From: Geosiphon pyriformis
Lineage: Eukaryota > Glomeromycota > Glomeromycetes > Archaeosporales > Geosiphonaceae
Reading direction: 5' to 3'
Assembly: GCA_016748015.1 (NCBI GenBank)
Contig: JAAOMT010000502.1
Location: forward strand, 4,519-68,518
DNA length: 64,000 nt
The stretch's first letter is position 1, and the number at the start of each line of letters is the position of its first letter. Shown in pieces: positions 45,788 through 58,377 of this stretch. Made by a program: the position numbers and the translations under genes. Under the pieces are notes generated by a model that worked only from the letters and a program-made list of their open reading frames with translations, did not search any database and was not told the origin of the DNA.

Positions 45788-47345
45788 TCACTCATTGTTT
45801 TTCAAATCAAAAACAGAAATAAATTTTCTTAAAAAATAAATTCCAAAAATCCAAACATTCCCAATAGCATTTCGACCAGTCAATGGAGAAATGCAATAAT
45901 CTGAACCAGGAATCGGGTCAATGGCAAGGTCTTCACTTGTTAACTCGTATGGAATCGAGTTAAATATAAAGGAGATTTTTATATTTGTTTTACACTAAAT
46001 AGATAAATAAAATAATAAATAAATAAAAAAGAGAATTAGAAGAAAAAAAATCTTTTTTTTAGACAAAAAGTTTATAGATAGATAAAAAGTTCTGAATTAC
46101 CGGGAATACGTAAATATTATTATACTCAAAATTGGAAATTTTTCGAAATCCTGGAATTTTTGAATTTAGTGTATACGCGTCTTCTGGGGTTAAGTCGATA
46201 ACTGCTGTACCTTTAAACGAGTGAAATCAAACATTTTTAGCAAAAAAAAAACTGATAATCACGAATTTTTAAAATTAAAAAAAAATTAAAAATCTTTATT
46301 ACTAACCTGTATCAAAGGCAACTTTTCTTCCTGAAAACCCTATCTTTACTAGTTCCTTATTGACTTCTGTAGTATAACTCACATCATCTAAATTCACAAT
46401 CCAATGACCATTCACATCAGGAAATACTTCAATAAATTCAATTTTATCTTCATCATATTCATCTGGAATACCACCAATTATCATTTTTCCTTTCTGTTCA
46501 TCATCATTCGTAGGTAAATAAAATGAAAATCTAGGATATAAATTTTTTTCTTGTTTAAAAATTAAATCAAGAAAATTATTCTGATAATTAATTGTTCTCT
46601 GATCCAATCCAAGCCCAAGCCCAAGGATACCATCACAATTAAATTTGGTAATTCCCGTTTCATAATCACTTATCCCTATCACCATATTCTTGGCAGTTAT
46701 ACCACCGATGGTAACATTTTCTAATTCAAGTTCACCTTTTATTTCTCCGAATCCATAATGAAACTCAAATTCCCCTGAAAAATTTGGAATTTTTTTGGGA
46801 TTTCGTTTGAATTTGTTTTTATGACTGGTGCAAGAAAGGTCGTTTAGAGAAACAGTGGTACAATTTAAGCCAGATACAAAGAAATAACTTGATCCAGTGT
46901 CTAATAAAACATTGAAATTTTGATTGGCTATGGTGATTTTTGCCGTAAATGTTGGATAGTCTTTGTTGAATATAAGTGGCACTGTAATTTTCTTTGCTGT
47001 GTTAAATTGATCGTTATTGTTTCTTAAAAAACTTTTGTCCTTATGATGATCATCTAAGTCAAGTAAATCTATTTGTGGCAGACATTTTGAATTATCAAAA
47101 TTTCTTTTGTATTTAGTATTCAGTTGAATTTGGTTAAATATATCATTATTATTAACATCATTATTAATTTCAAGGGTTTCTATTGGGAATAAAAGATCTG
47201 TCGAGATTGAATCATCCAAAGATAAAGATTCAAAGGATTCTATCGATGAATCATAATAACATTCAGGAAGATACACAGAATCAACTTTGAAAAGTTTGAC
47301 GATGAAAAAGATGAAAAAAAGTTTAAAAGATTTCAAGCTTTTCAT
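45788..47345 (-). CDS. Secreted aspartic protease (family A1)
   Basis: Three exons on the minus strand: 47345-46307, 46210-46101 and 45994-45788, with introns of 96 and 106 bp. The total is 1356 nt, or 451 residues and TGA. The start at 47345 is chosen because a hydrophobic signal peptide follows (MKSLKSFKLFFIFFIVKLF); ATGs further upstream in frame put charged sequence first. Residues 30-130 are an acidic, Asn-rich propeptide-like region. Catalytic motifs are LLDTGSS (Asp149) and FDTGTAVID (Asp345), the latter split by intron 1. Also seen are the flap Tyr in HYGFGEIKG (197) and CDGILGLG. The end GNVWIFGIYFLRKFISVFDL is the usual A1 terminus. It probably digests protein outside the cell or in the vacuole. 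All motifs are intact. Neighbours are unrelated. Confidence 0.93.
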
Positions 47346-48085
47346 TTGAATTTGAATTTTAAACATTTTTTTTCCGAAATTTTTAAATTGATCCGAATAA
47401 AATTCCGTGTTTTTTATATGTAAAACATTATCGAAAAAATCTAAAATAATAAACGTCTTTAATTCTACAATTTTCATACATACTGGAAAAAGATTTCTAA
47501 TCATTCGATATCGTAAACAAAATAAAAGATAATCTAGGAAAATATATTCGTAGTTTTACATCTCTCTATTTGACTTTAATAAAATATACGTAGAACAGAA
47601 AGAGGAAGAGGATCAGGATCAGGATCAGAATTTTATGAGATGGTTGTTAATTTTTTTACCAATTATATTTCAAAACATTAATTTAATCCTTGATTCCCTT
47701 ATTTTGATTTCATATTTAGAATTTTTTAAAACGATTTAAAATATAATCACGTATTTTTATGATAGATTTAGATTGAAATGGCATAAAATCTATTCAATAT
47801 TTATGTTACTTCGGACAAATAAATTTTTGACCGAATAAAGAAAATATCTTTAAGCAAGAATTATGCACATAACTTATTATTATTCACTTTTTAGTATTTC
47901 TAAGCAGGACATTCAAGGCTAGTTATTTCAACAAAAAATTTTCGTTAAAAATAATCCTCCTCCTATTCTACCGAGTAAAAAAAATATTTAAAAATTCATA
48001 AATTGGCAGCAGTAGCAGCATACTAAAAATACAGGATTTCTAATTTGGATTTTTAATATGGTAATTAGATGATCTAGGTTCGTTC

Positions 48086-48086
<1 letters not shown>

Positions 48087-48136
<50 letters not shown>
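48087..48136 (+). repeat. ATT microsatellite
   Basis: About 16 ATT units. Confidence 0.9.
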
Positions 48137-48138
<2 letters not shown>

Positions 48139-48979
48139 TAAAAGCAATCAATCTTAAAATGAAAAATTGAAAACGTTGCATCAAACAACAATCTGGATCA
48201 TATAGGTCAATCAAATACTCTAATTTGGACCCCCGATCGCTGACTCATATCTGATAGTTATCGAAAAAAGTGCCAATTTATTATTTCAAAATAAAATATG
48301 ATCTTTTAAAACAAAAAAAAAATTTTGATAATTTCACGAAAACAAGTATTCATTTTAAACTAAAAAATAATTTAAAAAGATTTTATCAATAATTGAAAAA
48401 AATTATATTTCTTAAAATATTCTCTGAAATTTATTTTAATTTGAGCCAAATTATAAACTTTGAAAAAAACGTTTTTTTTCTAAAGTTAAAGATTAAAAAT
48501 TTACGATAATCTGTTATGTTTATTCAATGAGATTTGAAAAACAAAAACAAAATAATAAATAATTTTGTTTTTATTTAAAATAATATTAAAAAAGAATAGG
48601 TTCAAAGAATTTTTTAAGATATTATTAATATTTAATTTCTTTTTTAAAAAATACACATGGTTTGAAAAAAAATTATGTATATTAATAATTAGAATTATTT
48701 TTTCTATTTGGAAAATCACAAAAAATCTTTGATTTCCATTTATCATTTAATAAAAAGATAATGTAAAAGATGCGATGATATTGTCATTAATTTGATTGAA
48801 CAATAGTAACAAGTAAAATGGTGATCTGTGAATCCAAATTCTCCCAAGTTCCCACGTTCATTATCAATTAATATATCTATTGTTACCAAAAGATTTTGGT
48901 AATTTCATTTGATTCACTAGTAAGATGGGAGAAAGAGGAGTACATGAAAAAATAAAATAGAGTATAAAAATTATTTATC

Positions 48980-49048
48980 AAGAAAGGAAGGAAGGAAGGA
49001 AGAAAGGAAGGAAGGAAGGAAGAAAGGAAGGAAGGAAGGAAAAAAGGA
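48980..49048 (+). repeat. GGAA tetranucleotide microsatellite
   Basis: Three blocks of GGAA units, separated by GAAA interruptions at a regular 20-bp interval. Confidence 0.9.
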
Positions 49049-51078
49049 AAAAACCTTATACCTATAATATAAGAACTTTCTATTGGTAATTCATTTTAGC
49101 AATTAATGTATGCCAAAATTTTTGATGCCAATTGGGGTATTTTGAAGCTTTTTTGAAAATGGTTTTATTTCTTTAAAAATTGTCCAAAAAAAATTACCCC
49201 ATTTTTAAAATTACTATTTTTAAAAATAGTTGAATATAAATTCCAAATTTTACAAAAAAAATCCCATATCATCACAATCAAAAGTTATTTCAAAATTTAT
49301 TCATCATAAATGCTGCAGGGGGTTAATAGACTAAATCTTTAAAAGGCAAGTGAAAAGGTTCATCTTTTATGTCTTTAATACACAAAAAGTTTATCACTTT
49401 TTCACCGATACAGCCGTCCTTCCATGATTTTTTAAATTGTCTCCTTGGCAAGATTACATACACTGCAGATTTGATCATTGACATATTCTTTTTAGGTTCT
49501 GCAAGTGTTCAAGGTTTTTGCACATCCTGGATATCAAAGGCAAGGGCATTGATTGTTCCAACTAAGACATTTTTAATTTTACATTTTTGTGTTTAGTGAT
49601 CGAGATTGTGAAACATTATATATATATAAAAAGTTTAAAATATTCAGAATTTCTAATATTTGTGGGGTGAAAAGTGAGCACACTTGATAACTTGTAACAA
49701 CGGATATGGCTTAATTTTTAAAGGGGCTAATTTCAAAAGAAAAAAGTTTTAATTTTTAAAAATTAGTGTAAAAGTATTTATTTATTTATTTATTCATTTT
49801 GTTTGTTTATTTGCTCTTATGTTTATGGATTTATCAATTTTCACCGTCGATTAATAATAGCTAATAGAATTTAAACGTTTTTTTCAAACTGAGAAATAAT
49901 TTTTTTTTTGATCACAAGACTATTTCCAGAGATAAACGATTGGAAGAAGTGGAAGGGGAAAACTTCTGAATTGAGAATTCCCTGGGTTTACAGAAATTGA
50001 GATATATAAGGAAATTAAAATTTTATGAATTTTTAAGCCTTGAACTTTTTTTTGTTACGTTACTCAGAAATTAAAAATTTACAAAGAAATTAAAAATTAA
50101 AAATTTTTCGAATTATCTCATGATCCTTCGAGATTTAATCAAAGAATCATCTATTAAAAATTTTATGTCTTTGACCTACTACAGAAAAAAAATTTCCCAT
50201 CTTTGTACAACAGATAGAAACCTATTCTAATAGTAACACGATCCAAACTCTTTAACAGTTCAACTTTCAAACTAACCTTACTTTAAAAATGATAAAGATA
50301 ATGATGCACAACGTTCGTTTCTTACTAGTGTAGCCCCTGAAAATGTATGATATAAGATTTAGCTGGATGAAATTTTTATTTGGAAATGGTAGTCCTTAAA
50401 GGAAAATCTTTATTTTAAAATTTTAATTTAATTTTATGCTGAGAAAAGAAAATTTTGATAATCCTTGAAGGTGACTCAATTTCAATATCTCAAGATTCAT
50501 TCTTTCATTCTTTCATTCTTTTGAATCCAAGTCTTTTTAGCAAAAAAGATAGAAAAGGATTTATCTAATTAACTTTTTGATAAAGCTAACAAACAATCCA
50601 TCGAAAGAAGGAGATGTCTAATGAATAACGATAATCACATTTTCGCATGCTTTGAAAAACTGAATTTTTTTGACCATCATATGATCGACAAATATGCACC
50701 ATCCCCCAGTATGACAAAAACCAAAAACAGTTTACACCAAATTTAATTGTGTCTTTGTGTGTCTATCAAGCTGCAAAAACAATCAATTATACAAATCATA
50801 AAAACTGAGTTATTTCCTAACGTCTTGCATGGGTTTTTTTCTTTATCTTTTTCTGTTTTCTCTCACTTTCTGATACTACTGTCGTCTCCTCAAACTTGAA
50901 AATCACTTTTTTTTTACGATTTAATTTTTTTCGTCTTCCTTGAGACGATAACGACGACAACGACCAACGACAACGAGACGACGAAAGGGAAAGATCAATT
51001 CAAATTTTCGAAAATAATTAATAAATATTAAATACTTTGCTACCAAGAAAATTGAAAAAGAATAAAGCCCGTTAATTT

Positions 51079-52242
51079 ATGATCATGTATAATTTAAAGA
51101 AAAACCCAAAGTTACCAAATTTGTTGGCTTGGTTTGTTTTGATTGTGTTGGTGATAATTAGTTTTACCGATATTATTGACTTTGGCGTCGAAGGTGCTCC
51201 ATTTGACCTTAAAGTACAAGGTAAACCTTTTTTTTTGATAAAACTTTTATTATTTTTGAAGAACTCGTCTATTTTGAGAGTTAGAAATTAAACCATATTT
51301 TTAGTTGACTATTGACTCACTCTCTTTGATATTTCTTTCTCTCTCAAAGGTATCGATTATACCACTAGTCCCTTAGGATTAGTCACAAAACGTGACGCGA
51401 TTGATCCCAAATGTTCAGGTAATTTTTAAAAAAACTAACTTTTATGTGAAAAGGATTAAATTTTTCAACTCGTTCGTGTAATCGTCTCAAACAAAAACAT
51501 CTTTAACACTATATTTCCTTTTCCACTTTATTTAAATCTTTTTCCTCCAACCACCATCACCATCCTTATCCACATTCTCATTCTCATCAAATCAATTAGA
51601 ATTTAAGCTCTCAATCCCGGTTCCAAAAACCGCTCGTAATAGAATTCCATTATTCCGCAAGGAGGATCGAATCACCGTTAAATTCCTTAAAGGTGCCTCG
51701 ATGGTTTACAAAGTTGTCGATTTGGAATTATTCAATAATAAAGGCTTACTCCAAATCATCGCTGATGGACCATGGTTTTTTGATCAAAGTGGCAACATGT
51801 CAAGAACTTTTATTCTGAAACCACCTGTCGGGAATTCGAGTGCTAAATTTGGTAAAGTGAATAGTGAAGACTATCAATTCAAAATACGCAGTTGGGGTAG
51901 TACACTAGAAGGACCTCATTGCATTTCGTTCAGGTGAGAAGTTTTCCGTGCTGATCTTGTCGCAATTCAAGTTTTCGAATCTTTGATTGATTGAAATTTT
52001 TACTTTTCGTCTCGTCTTTAAAAGCAATCCATTCTATATCGCCGCGCCTTGATTTTTAAAAAGCAACCACCACAAATTAATAAAAAATAAATGACCACAT
52101 TCTGCTCTATCATGACTCGTGTATATTTCCCACCTTCCTCTCCTGTCTTTCTTTTAGACACTATAAACAAAAAACCGGTATACTTAATATGTCATGCTTT
52201 CAGACTTTTTGCTCGGACGCTCTATCCCCACCGCTGTTGTAA
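51079..52242 (+). CDS. Unrecognised secreted protein with a Lys-Arg processing site
   Basis: Four exons: 51079-51220, 51350-51418, 51600-51933 and 52158-52242. All junctions are GT...AG and the phases close exactly, giving 209 residues and TAA. Residues 13-33 are strongly hydrophobic (LPNLLAWFVLIVLVIISFTD), a signal peptide or membrane anchor. A dibasic Lys-Arg (61-62) follows in GLVTKRDAIDPKC, a typical Kex2 site. The mature part would be about 147 residues, with four Cys (CSEF, PHCISF, SCFQTFC) and beta-rich patterns (DRITVKFLKGASMVYKVVDL). I know no family. An in-frame ATG two codons on is an alternative start. No relation to neighbours is apparent. It may be exported or surface-bound, which is inferred. 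Confidence 0.8.
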
Positions 52243-52881
52243 TACGGAATAAATAAAGTTCGAAAAATGTCGGCGATCTTGCTTATATAATGAATATAGT
52301 AATTATTTGTCTGTAAATATTTACATAAGTAGAACAACGATGAAATGATTTAGTTTGGGATGCGTAGAGATATCTATTGGATTTTTGTCCAACTTAATTA
52401 ATACTTTTAAAACTGCTAAAAAAAATTTAAAACTTCCCAAATTTGAAATAAATATTTATTACTTGAAAAGAAATGTGCTACAATTGCTGGTGAAAAAAAG
52501 GAAATTATTATATGAAGGAAAAGTTTCTATAAGAATTTCTTACAAGATTTCTTGAGAATATAATTTTTTTAATTCGCATTTTTCATGTCAATTACAATCA
52601 AGATTTTTTTTTAATTATTATTATTATTATCATTATTATTATTATTATTATTATGAAAATTAAGATATTTTTTTTGTAAACTTTTTAGTAAACTTTTATT
52701 TTTTTTTAAAATTACAAATTTTTAGAATTATCGTATAACAGGAATTAAAATTAGATATTTACCGTAATAATTAGCTTTTAAAATATATATTTAGATTTAA
52801 TTTTTCATTGATCTTTCCAAATTTTTGTGAAAAACTTTATCGATCCCAACGAGACATATATTTTTCTTCAGATTTCAAAAA
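52243..52881. other. Intergenic DNA
   Basis: AT-rich. The Lys-rich 66-codon ORF at 52355-52555 lacks any domain and is probably chance. An ATT run lies near 52613-52652. Confidence 0.45.
52613..52652 (+). repeat. ATT microsatellite
   Basis: About 13 ATT units with one ATC. Confidence 0.85.
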
Positions 52882-53560
52882 TTGGACCAACGCTTAATTG
52901 TTCATCTGATTCAACCATTTGATTCTACCGCCCGAATCGATTCAAAAGGCCCACAACTTAATGGTGAAAGTATCTAGGGCAAAGAATTCGTTTTGGCTGA
53001 ATCAGGATCGAAAGTGTTACATATAGAATTTTTAAAAACCTTCATAGTAGATGATCCAATAGGGGAAGCATTAAAACCTAGAATTTTAAATCTTGAAAGA
53101 GTTTAAGCAAAAGTTAATATTAATTGTTTGTTTTTTCAAACAAGTATGAAACATCAAAGCCACCGAAGTAAATCTCTGATCAAGGTTAAAAGTGATTTTG
53201 AGAAATGCAAACGCGATTGTCCCACTACATTATCAAACTAAATCGGTCAATTTTCTAAATTGCGCATCCAAACAAATAGAGTTTACCGCAATTTTTTCTT
53301 TGGGCGCGCAAATTTCCATAAAGATTGCAAAATGTTGGGAATGCTAAAAAAGAGACTGAAAGTCCTATCAAGTTTTTGAAATTTGTTCAAATCTTTTTAA
53401 CAGCCTACAGTTAGTCTTTTTCCTCATCGAGAGCGCCATTGGCAAAAAGAGTTGTTTATGTATTACAATGAGCCTTATACCTAAATTAAGTCATTGAATA
53501 TTCAATCGTGTTCAAAAGATTACGTCAATAATTATCTGACTCGTCCAAAATTTATTGTTT
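52880..53560 (+). pseudogene. Unidentified decayed coding sequence
   Basis: Less AT-rich than around it. From 52880 a frame reads FQKLDQRLIVHLIQPFDSTA, and further SKGPQLNGESI, one TAG, then GKEFVLAESGSKVLHIEFLK, to a TAA at 53104. Later, RLKVILRNANAIVPLHYQTK is open in another frame. Protein-like composition with a few stops suggests a broken gene, but I cannot name it. Confidence 0.35.
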
Positions 53561-53935
53561 GAGCATTTAAGAAATTCTGAGTTCTAACTATAATAAGAAA
53601 ATTATTCAAATATTTCTTTAAAGGAGATACATTGTGTTATGGATAAGATATAACTTTTTTGCCTCGCTTTCTAATATTATGAAGATATAAAAAGAATTAA
53701 ACATATATTTAAATTAAACTATAATCAGCAGCGTTATCATATAAGTTTATGAATGATTTAAGAGAGGATTAAATATATTCAACGTTGTCATCAGTAATTA
53801 CAAGATCATTTTGAAATGTTTATATATTAATTAATAATGTAATTTTACTGATTATGAAGTTTAAAGGTTAAAAAATTGGTCATTTTTTATTTGAATATAA
53901 GAAAAATAGCAATTTTAATGATTTAATAACTCTAG

Positions 53936-53936
53936 C

Positions 53937-53975
<39 letters not shown>

Positions 53976-53986
53976 TATTATTATTT
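53936..53986 (+). repeat. ATT microsatellite
   Basis: About 16 ATT units with one ACT. Confidence 0.88.
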
Positions 53987-56145
53987 TAATGAAAAAAACA
54001 ATTAATTTAATTTGTTAACTAAAAATCAGATATTAGAATTCATCTTAAAAATAAAAATTAAACAGTAATTTGATTTGAATGGTTAAAATTAAAGTTAACA
54101 AAACATTAAATTTTAGTATTTTTTTTTTAACCTATCTCGTAAATAAAGATATCCATTAAGAACCCTTATCTTTTGTAAAACTGTTCATTTTCTTTTGCAG
54201 ATAGTCATTAAACAAACCATCATCTTGCTATGCAAAAAAAAAAAACATAAAAATCAACATAACATAGGTTTAAAACATGATTGTGTGTTACCTTTTCATT
54301 ATGTTTTTCAGAATTTGCTTACTAAATACGAGTATAAATAATTAATAAGCATCAATTCTCCAAAAAAAATAAATTGTTTTAAAGTTTTTGCTTAGATTAA
54401 ATTTTCTTTTTTTTTTGATTGTTAAAAATCCTTATCAGCAGGTAAAAAGATTATTCTTTTTTCTCGATTAATTTACTTTTTATTACAAACTATTTGCATC
54501 TCAAAAAGACTAATTTTCTTTTTATAGTAAAAACAAGCTTTAATTATTTACTTCTTATAATGGATCTTAAATGTTAATTATTATTTTTTATCTGTTGAGA
54601 AAATTCCATAGCTTTTTAAGGGTAAGATTAGAACAATATTTTATATCACAACTTGAAAAAAATTATTATCGATATCCAATTAGTATTAATCTGAATTGAA
54701 ACCCATTCTTTTATTAATTTTTCTAAAAATGGAAAATTAATTTCAAAAATTTTTCCCGCTCTTAACAGATTCAGCTGTAATTTTTGCGAAATGAAAAGAA
54801 AAAATTTTTGAATGTCAATTTAAATTTTGGGATTCTTTGTTGAATCGTGATAGATTTTCGAAACAAATAAATGTTGTTTTTGAATATATACATGGAGGAT
54901 TTTTTACGTTTTAACATTTGACTTGATCGTTTCCAAACAAATTGCTTGTCTTTAGACAGAAAATAAAATGATATTTTGAAATTTTATTAGTAATCAAAAT
55001 TTTTTCTGTGGGTTACAAAATTGGTCAAAAAAATCTAAAGTTTTACATTTATTTTTGTAAAAAGATGATAATTCGCTAACAATATAATTTTTTCGTTTAT
55101 CAAACTTCTTTGACTTACTTGCACCTTTTACTTAAATAAACTATTGTGTTAAAAAATAAATAAAATAAAATAAAATAAACAACTTGATAAATCTATTTTC
55201 AGATTTTTCAGTCTAATTATCAGTATTTTGTCATTTTCACTATCAAATTCTCTAGTTTCTTTTTTCCAATATTTTTTATTAATTAATTAATGAAAGAACA
55301 AAAAGCTAATCAAAAATTTTTAAATTCATTAAATTCATTAAATTTGTTAATATATATGTATAAATTTTTTCAAAAAAAATCTTTATTTTCTATTTATTCC
55401 ACATTTAATATTAACAACATGATAATTATTTATTACAAAAATAAGCTTATTATCTATTCGTCGAACCTAATTTTAATCTTTAAGATGAAAGGAAATATTT
55501 TAACGAAGAGAAATATTGTGACGAAGTTAATATAATTTGTAACAAGTTATAATAAAAGAGAATAAAAAAATGTTATTTGTTCAAATGAGAAATGGAATAC
55601 TTCAATTCGTTTTATTCTCGCACACGAATTTATTTTGCTAACTTTGTCACAATACTCTATTCGTCACAATATCTTCATTCGTCAAAATACCCTTTTTTAT
55701 CAATATTCACTAATTTTTATTAATCAATTATGGTGACAATATTATAAATATAAAAAATATTTTACATTTCGATTTTATTATCTTTTGAAGTATAAACTTA
55801 TATATTTTAAACAGTATTTTTTTCTATTTTCAATTTGATAAATATTACTTTTAATCAAACTAAAAAAATTCACATTTCAATAATTCAATTAATTAATTAC
55901 AAATTTTGATTTTACTTGAACATATTAATTGTTTGATGTTGCAAATTTTATTATGAAATTTATATTTTTAAAATATATTTTAAATGTATTTAAAATGATT
56001 TATCAATATAGATTTGAATATCTAATGCTTAAAATTAAAAATAATTCAATTAAAAAATTGTAAAAAACAATTCATTTAATATTTTTTTCACTTTTTTAAA
56101 TCAGTTTTATGTCTATTTATTGTAATCGAAATTAAAAAAAGTGAT

Positions 56146-56148
<3 letters not shown>

Positions 56149-56228
<80 letters not shown>

Positions 56229-56229
56229 T
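56149..56229 (+). repeat. AAT microsatellite
   Basis: About 26 perfect AAT units, the longest trinucleotide run in the window. Confidence 0.92.
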
Positions 56230-56694
56230 TATTATTAAAAAAGATCAATTCAACCAAAAAAATCAATCATAAAAAATTTTGTTTATTCAAAAACCTTTTT
56301 GTAATTATCCTGTTTTTAAAATTTGCTCTTGATTATAATAACATAGTTACTTATATACCATGGTAAAAAAATTATGGAAATTTTCAGAATGTGACGCGTA
56401 CGAATAACGGAAAATAGAAACTTCTGGATTTTCATGCAGTTTTGTGTTTATATGTGTATAGCCACACCGGGAAAACCAAACTTCCTAAAACTTGATTATC
56501 TCCCGATAATTTCAATGTAGGCCATCACTTTTATTAATAACCTCACGATCGTCGATTACGTGCACTGAAACGCCTTGCGTGTGAAGGGAATAAAGATGGT
56601 GAAAAGACGCCCTTCGTCATTCTTTCTAGTGTAATCGCATAATGGCGTGATAATCAAATGTGAAAACTAGTTTGGCGGCGTCAATATTATTGAC

Positions 56695-56704
56695 TAAATA
56701 TAAA
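56695..56704 (+). promoter_or_regulatory. TATA-like box of the oxidoreductase gene
   Basis: AAATATAAAT lies about 120 bp upstream of the ATG at 56823, in an otherwise mixed-composition promoter. Confidence 0.35.
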
Positions 56705-56822
56705 TTCGTCTTTTGTTTAGGATATTAACTCAATACTTGCGAGATATCATTCGTTACTGATTACTTCATTTTGGATAGTTCTGCTTTCTTGTCTTTTTTT
56801 CCAGAAATAATTGAACGGAAAA

Positions 56823-58377
56823 ATGAGTGATTTTGAACCTGAAACTACCCAAGAATCTACTCCAACTTTAGAAGACCTTTCTATCACCAATAAAGTGGAG
56901 GAACCAATAGAGACTACTACCACTCATATAGCCACTCCTCAAGCACACAGCTCAGACGTTGAAGTTACAACAGGTACGTGTGTTTGAACGAAGGAATAGA
57001 ATTTGAAGAAATTAAAGAAATCCATTAAAATGTAACATACAATTCATATTATGAAATATCCATCAATCCCAGAGGGTGTTAAAAAAATATCCTTTGCCGA
57101 AACAACTACAAGGTCAGGAATAGTGGAGGCTACTCCAACCGGCCCTACAAAACGACAAATCAAACATCCAGAAAGATCTCATGCCTTACAAATCAATGAA
57201 TTTGGCGAAACATCTGTTTTCTCATGGGCAGAACTCAAAACACCAGAGATAATCGGTCCTCATGATGTTATTGTTAGAGTTATAGCAGCTTCAGTGAATC
57301 CAATTGATTGGAAAGTTAGAAAAGGTTATATGCAAGTTTTGGAGAAACCAACCTTTCCTCATACCTTGGGAAGAGACTTTTCGGTAAACTTCTTTTTTAA
57401 TTGGAAAAGGTTTTTATGTTCCGATATATATCTATTAAACTAAAATTTCAATCGTTTACTTTTTGTTCACTTTGATACAAAGGGTTACATCGTAGCTAAA
57501 GGTGAAAAAGTAAACAAGTTCTTCCTTAAAGATAAGGTCTTTGGCATAGTACCGCATGGTGCGTATGCAGAGTAAGTGATCACCTTTCTTTTTTAGATTT
57601 CTTATCTTTCACTATTTGGTTTACTGCGCCATTTTAACACGTGAGTTTGGGAATTTTAACCACCATAGATATCTTCGTGTCAATACTGAAAAAGACGCCA
57701 TCGAAGAAAAACCTGTTTCTATTACACATGAAGAAGCTGCTGGAGCACCACTTGCAGCTTTAGCAGCATGGCATTCTCTAATTGAACTTGGTAATCTTTC
57801 ATATGGCGAAAAAGCAGAGGGCACCCCGAAAGTACTTATTATTGGTGGTTCTGGAGGAGTTGGTACATTCGCGGTTCAATTTGCAAAAAAAGCTACTCAT
57901 GCAAGCGTGACAGCTATTGCATCTGAGAAAAATGCAAACTTACTCACAAAACTCGGTGCCGAACGTGTAATCGATTATAAAACACGTGATTATGCCCAAG
58001 TTTTGAAAGATGAAAATGATTTTGATCTTGTCATTGATACTATCGGTGAAGGAGGTACCTACGAGAAAGCCAGTCATTTCTTAAAGAAGAATGGTATTTT
58101 TGTCGCCGTCGCCACTGAAATCAACGAACAAAAATTGACTTATGGAGATCTTGCTAAGTTTGGTGCCACATTTATTGGTCGAAAAATCTTCGGGGCAAGA
58201 ACCTATAAACCACTGTTGGATATCGAACGAAAAGATTTCCCAAAACTTATTCCATATCTCGAAAGACGCGAAGTGGTAACCCAAATCGGTGAAATATTTT
58301 CGCTTAAAGACGGTTCTAAAGCTCATGTATTAAGTGAATCTTTGCACTCCTCCGGCAAGATCATTCTGAAAGCATAA
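56823..58377 (+). CDS. Zinc-free MDR oxidoreductase (quinone oxidoreductase-like)
   Basis: Four exons: 56823-56973, 57073-57383, 57483-57571 and 57669-58377, with introns of 97-99 bp. The total is 1260 nt, or 419 residues. The first 60 or so residues form an acidic, Thr/Glu-rich extension not usual in the family. The GroES-like catalytic domain follows (residues about 80-190: ALQINEFGE, SVNPIDWKVRKGYM, TLGRDFSGYIVAKGEKVNKF, KVFGIVPHGAYAEY). The nucleotide-binding Rossmann fold has GGSGGVG at 243-249, then GAERVIDYKTRDY and FDLVIDTIGEGG. The Cys/His zinc ligands of alcohol dehydrogenases are absent, so it belongs with NADPH-dependent quinone oxidoreductases or RTN4IP1-like reductases. Likely role: reduction of quinones or reactive carbonyls with NADPH. 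No break seen. Confidence 0.92.

Larger units (their letters stand above)
47346..51078. other. Intergenic DNA
   Basis: Long AT-rich gap. Apart from microsatellites (listed separately) I see no gene. A 76-codon ORF at 49369-49596 is unrecognised. The last 250 bp before 51079 is the 5' region of the next gene and includes a CAACGA/ACGACG-rich purine stretch at 50945-50987. Confidence 0.45.
53105..56822. other. Intergenic DNA
   Basis: AT-rich beyond 53560, with two microsatellites. The last 400 bp (from about 56390) is less AT-rich and is the promoter and 5' region of the oxidoreductase gene. The 81-codon ORF at 55290-55535 looks like chance. Confidence 0.45.

Noticed and set aside
57621-58326. 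Minus-strand ORFs over the oxidoreductase.
   Set aside because: Antisense shadows of exon 4, with no domain of their own.
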